From positions 1 to 8,375 of the forward strand of contig JAICVE010000109.1 of assembly GCA_025935475.1 (NCBI GenBank): a DNA stretch of 8,375 nt, written 5' to 3'. Positions 5,814-8,375 of this stretch are shown piece by piece. How positions within the stretch are numbered: the first letter of the stretch is position 1; every line of letters begins with the position of its first letter. The position numbers and the translations under genes are program-made. The notes beneath the pieces are model-generated. The model was not told where the DNA came from. It searched no databases and saw only the letters and a program-made list of their open reading frames with translations. Source of the stretch: Nitrospira sp. Its GTDB lineage: Bacteria; Nitrospirota; Nitrospiria; Nitrospirales; Nitrospiraceae.

Positions 5814-7408
5814 AATTTTCAACACTCCCGGTCTGCATGGCCGTCATTGTTCTCGCAGCCTGCAGCCATACCATTCCGGAAAGTGCGACGAAGCCGCAGG
5901 CGCCGCCTCAGTTGGGAAAGACGCCTCCGGTCATCCAGCCGCTGAGCGCCGGTCAAAAACAGGCGCAAGCTCCTGAGTCATTATTGCCGGTGACGATGAC
6001 CGCGGACCTCACGCCGGTACAGAAGACAATCCAAGCGGCATTGCCCGAGCGATTTACCGAAGAACACCATCCGCTCAGCAGCGACTATCGCTGGCGATTT
6101 ATCCGTGAAGGGGAGCCCCAGGTGCAGATTCAAGACGGTCTGGTGAAATTCAATGCGACCTATCGAGGAGAGATCGAATCCACCGCTGCCCGCGCCTGCC
6201 GGCTGGATCCGCTCTACACGGTACTCGAAGGCACAGGACGTCTTGTAATGCGTGAACAGGAGCAGGGACTGCTCGTGACGATGAGCGATCCCCAGACGTC
6301 GTTCAGTCTGAAGCCGGACAGCGATACCAAGTGCAACATGTTCAATATGCCGGTACAGGACCAGCTGGCGGAACTCTTCAAACAGGAGGCGTTGAGGCAG
6401 CAGGTGGCACAGTCGGTCGAAGACGCGGGCTACATCATCCCGTTGAATCTGATCTGGGATCGACTGCAGGAGGCCATGCCCGTCGGGTCCGCCAACAACA
6501 AACTGTGCTTCTACGGCAAAACCAAGGATTTTGCGATCGGCTCCATGAAGGGCCCTGCTCAGAACACGACGATGAGCGGCGTGGTCCGGCAAACGCCGGT
6601 CGCGTTGTATCAGACGCCCTGCCAAAAGGCGACCCCGGCGCCCCTGAAAGTCCATATGGACAATTCGGCGGTTGCGCTGCAGGAAGGCCAGCCCTATAAA
6701 CTGCTGCTGACGGTGCCGGTCCCGTACGCGGTGCTCAACCAGCAACTCCAAGAGAGGCTCTATCATCAAGAGGCCCACCTCCCGACGACATTAGGCAGCA
6801 CGGTCGTGATCGAGCGCGTCGTCGCCTCGGATGTCACCGGCCGGACGCTCCTCGCCGTCGACACGAGTGGCGACGTCAAAGGCACGCTGTATTATTGGGG
6901 GACACCGCAGTTGGAGCATGAGGGGAACATCATCACGATCCCCGACCTTCAAATCGCCAATGAAACCAAAATAGCCCTCGAAGAGATCAAGTCAGGCTAT
7001 TGGCAGATGGTGAACGACGAGCTGCAGCCGCGCTTGCGGCAGGCTTCGACCATTGACCTGTCGCAGCGGATCGGCACGATGAAACAGGCGTTGAGCGGGC
7101 AACACAAGTCGGGCGGATTGAATATGGATCTGCTGTTCGCAAAACAGGAAGCGAGCCAGGTCGTCAGCATGAAGGACGCCTTGGTTGCCGATGTGCTGCT
7201 TGAGGGCACAGCCAGCGCTTCCGGCCGACTGCCGGTCAAGCAGGCGTCGCGCACCGACACGATCCAACCGATGGCGGTCGACAAAACCGCTCCCATCGAC
7301 AAATCGGCGGCGAGCACACCTGCCGACAAATCGGCGACGATGGACAAGTCGCCGGCGGTCGAACGGTCGCCGAAGGAGGCGCGCGTCCCCGGAGACGAAC
7401 GGCGGTAA
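5810..7408 (+). CDS. DUF4403-like lipoprotein with charged repeat tail
   Basis: A 532-residue secreted lipoprotein of unknown function. The N-terminus is a lipoprotein signal: a short start MKFSTLP, a hydrophobic stretch, then the lipobox LAAC with C18 as the lipidated residue. Serine at +2 suggests sorting to the outer membrane by the Lol rule known from enterobacteria. Residues 20-60 are a proline/alanine/glutamine-rich linker. The body (about 60-430) resembles the DUF4403 family: beta-rich, with a C-terminal signature of the type GTLYYWGTPQLEHEGN followed by ITIPDLQIANETKIAL and a helix ending in RLRQASTIDLSQRI. Four cysteines after the lipid one (C130, C175, C233, C271) could form two disulfides, fitting an extracytoplasmic place. 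The tail (491-523) is a degenerate hexad repeat. The start is fixed by AAGGAGGG. It stands alone, divergent from tag and convergent with the reductase. The lipoprotein call is firm; the family name is from memory of its pattern. Confidence 0.8.
   Translation: MKFSTLPVCMAVIVLAACSHTIPESATKPQAPPQLGKTPPVIQPLSAGQKQAQAPESLLPVTMTADLTPVQKTIQAALPERFTEEHHPLSSDYRWRFIREGEPQVQIQDGLVKFNATYRGEIESTAARACRLDPLYTVLEGTGRLVMREQEQGLLVTMSDPQTSFSLKPDSDTKCNMFNMPVQDQLAELFKQEALRQQVAQSVEDAGYIIPLNLIWDRLQEAMPVGSANNKLCFYGKTKDFAIGSMKGPAQNTTMSGVVRQTPVALYQTPCQKATPAPLKVHMDNSAVALQEGQPYKLLLTVPVPYAVLNQQLQERLYHQEAHLPTTLGSTVVIERVVASDVTGRTLLAVDTSGDVKGTLYYWGTPQLEHEGNIITIPDLQIANETKIALEEIKSGYWQMVNDELQPRLRQASTIDLSQRIGTMKQALSGQHKSGGLNMDLLFAKQEASQVVSMKDALVADVLLEGTASASGRLPVKQASRTDTIQPMAVDKTAPIDKSAASTPADKSATMDKSPAVERSPKEARVPGDERR
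7280..7378 (+). repeat. Degenerate 18-base tandem repeat coding for DKSAxx units
   Basis: Five units lie in a row in the lipoprotein tail: DKTAPI (491-496), DKSAASTPA (497-505, with three extra residues), DKSATM (506-511), DKSPAV (512-517) and ERSPKE (518-523). At DNA level two units share GACAAATCGGCG exactly. The low-complexity, alternating charge and Ser/Pro/Ala content suggests a flexible, disordered tail. Unit number may vary between strains by slippage. Confidence 0.7.
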
Positions 7409-7435
7409 GTGCTTCCCCGCCAAGTTCCTCTTCTG

Positions 7436-8375
7436 TTACCAGGCATACGCTTCCGGGGCCGGTCCACCCGGCCCCGGAAACAGGTCGTCCAGCCGCTTCA
7501 AAGTATCTGCGCCCAACGTTAGATTCATCACGCGCATCGTGCCGTCGAACTGGTCCAGCGTCCGAGGACCGATGATCGGAGACGTCACGGCTGGTTGATG
7601 GAGCAGCCAAGCCAGGGCCACATCGGCCGGGCGCTCACCGAGTTCGTGGCAGAGCCGCTCGAACCCTTCAAGATTCGGGCGATGCTTCTGCACCTCCTGT
7701 TGGAGATCTTGATCGGCGCGCCGGCCGACGGTCGCGGGAGTCAAGGCGCCGGCCAGCAAACCTCGAGCGAGCGGACTCCAGGGAATGAGCCCGATGCCAT
7801 ACGCCATACAGGCGGGAATGACTTCGAGTTCGATCGTTCTCTCGGTCAAATTGTAGAGACTCTGCTCCGAGACGATACCGAGGAAATGACGGCTGCGGGC
7901 GACTTCCTGCCCCTGCGCCAGCTGCCACCCGGCAAAATTGCTGGTGCCGGCATACAATATCTTGCCCTCCCGCACCAACTGCTCCATGGCCTGCCAGATT
8001 TCGTCCCAGGGCGTCTCGCGGTCGACATGGTGCATCTGGTACAGATCGATGCAGTCGGTCTGAAGACGCCGCAAACTCGCTTCACAGGCGCGCTTGACGT
8101 GCAACGCCGAGAGCCGCGAGGCATTCGGCCAATCCCCCATGCGCCCGTAGACCTTGGTCGCAAGCACGACCTTTTCCCGTCGACCGCCGCCCTGTGCAAA
8201 CCAACGGCCGAGAATCTGTTCGGTCCATCCCTCTCCGAGCTTCCACCCGTAGACGTTCGCCGTGTCAAAAAAGTTCACTCCCAGCTCCAGCGCACGGTCC
8301 ATGATCGTCATGCTGTCCGCTTCGGTGGTTTGCGGTCCAAAATTCATGGTGCCGAGACAGAGCCGGCTCACCTTA
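7436..8375 (-). CDS. Aldo/keto reductase family oxidoreductase (5' end outside window)
   Basis: An NADPH-type aldo/keto reductase expected to act in the cytoplasm on aldehydes or ketones; its substrate cannot be told. The visible part, over 310 codons, covers nearly all of the (beta/alpha)8 barrel. Counting the GTG at 8371 as residue 1, the catalytic tetrad is D36 and Y41 (FFDTANVYG), K73 (LATKVYG) and H114 (DLYQMHH). The cofactor side has GTSNF, a Q-S-L-YN segment, IPWSPLARGLLAG and SPIIGPRTLDQ. The end FPGPGGPAPEAYAW is a common close for this subgroup. The GTG at 8371 is probably not the start: the upstream codon reads K and homologs run LKVSRLCLGTMNFG, so about ten to fifteen residues lie off the right edge. 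The stop TAA (7438-7436) is 27 bases from the lipoprotein stop. The promoter is not in view. Confidence 0.93.
   Translation of the reverse strand, partial: KVSRLCLGTMNFGPQTTEADSMTIMDRALELGVNFFDTANVYGWKLGEGWTEQILGRWFAQGGGRREKVVLATKVYGRMGDWPNASRLSALHVKRACEASLRRLQTDCIDLYQMHHVDRETPWDEIWQAMEQLVREGKILYAGTSNFAGWQLAQGQEVARSRHFLGIVSEQSLYNLTERTIELEVIPACMAYGIGLIPWSPLARGLLAGALTPATVGRRADQDLQQEVQKHRPNLEGFERLCHELGERPADVALAWLLHQPAVTSPIIGPRTLDQFDGTMRVMNLTLGADTLKRLDDLFPGPGGPAPEAYAW
7451..7479. terminator. Perfect 12-bp GC hairpin, candidate bidirectional terminator
   Basis: TTCCGGGGCCGG (7451-7462) and CCGGCCCCGGAA (7468-7479) are a perfect inverted repeat around a 5-base loop. It lies 43 bases past the lipoprotein stop and inside the last codons of the converging reductase gene, where it codes for the Gly/Pro-rich FPGPGGPAPE. 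No T run follows on either strand, so it is not a classic intrinsic terminator, but the stem is very stable and well placed to stop or protect the lipoprotein transcript. Confidence 0.45.

Noticed and set aside
5981..6778. Reverse-strand open frame of 265 codons inside the lipoprotein gene
   Set aside because: It is antisense to a gene with a signal peptide, strong ribosome binding site and family-like pattern; the antisense product is Arg/His/Leu-rich with no recognisable motif.
8369..8371. GTG as the start codon of the aldo/keto reductase
   Set aside because: In homologs this valine is internal (LKVSRLCLGTMNFG); the frame stays open to the window edge with AAG upstream, so the true start is outside.
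1..8375. A new defence, mobile or biosynthetic system
   Set aside because: All complete genes are housekeeping types or a lone lipoprotein; there are no clustered unknown genes, transposase, integrase, direct-repeat array or attachment site in view.

Overview
The window looks like ordinary chromosomal DNA from a GC-rich, Gram-negative-type (diderm) bacterium. The diderm reading rests on a lipoprotein with a textbook lipobox. Overall gene style is compatible with Nitrospirota, but that is an impression only and cannot be proved from this stretch. There is no sign of phage, insertion sequence, CRISPR, tRNA or rRNA.

Layout. (1) Bases 2-235: the 3' end of a small helix-hairpin-helix protein gene, cut by the window edge. 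(2) Bases 256-4765: a forward replication/lipid unit, dnaE (catalytic alpha subunit of DNA polymerase III) followed 42 bases later by accA (carboxyltransferase alpha subunit of acetyl-CoA carboxylase); this pairing is also found in E. coli. (3) Bases 4846-5484, reverse: tag, a 3-methyladenine DNA glycosylase I, converging on accA over an 80-base gap that holds a hairpin. (4) Bases 5485-5809: a divergent intergenic region of 325 bases with the tag promoter, two stem-loops and a strong ribosome binding site. (5) Bases 5810-7408, forward: a 532-residue lipoprotein that looks like the DUF4403 family, with a repetitive charged C-terminal tail. (6) Bases 7436-8375, reverse: an aldo/keto reductase whose first codons lie beyond the right edge; it converges on the lipoprotein gene, and a perfect 12-bp hairpin lies inside its last codons.

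How they work together. dnaE and tag both serve DNA maintenance, and accA feeds fatty acid synthesis, so the dnaE-accA pair may couple replication capacity and membrane growth. The lipoprotein and the reductase have no evident link to these or to each other.

The most interesting signal is regulatory. Both dnaE and tag, on opposite strands, have a -35/-10 pair with a 17-base spacer whose -10 ends exactly 8 bases before the ATG, with no convincing Shine-Dalgarno. accA and the lipoprotein gene have good Shine-Dalgarno sequences. This suggests leaderless mRNAs for the two DNA-maintenance genes. A second point is that the DnaE PHP domain keeps all nine metal ligands, predicting a built-in proofreading exonuclease. 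I see no convincing new multi-gene system in this window.
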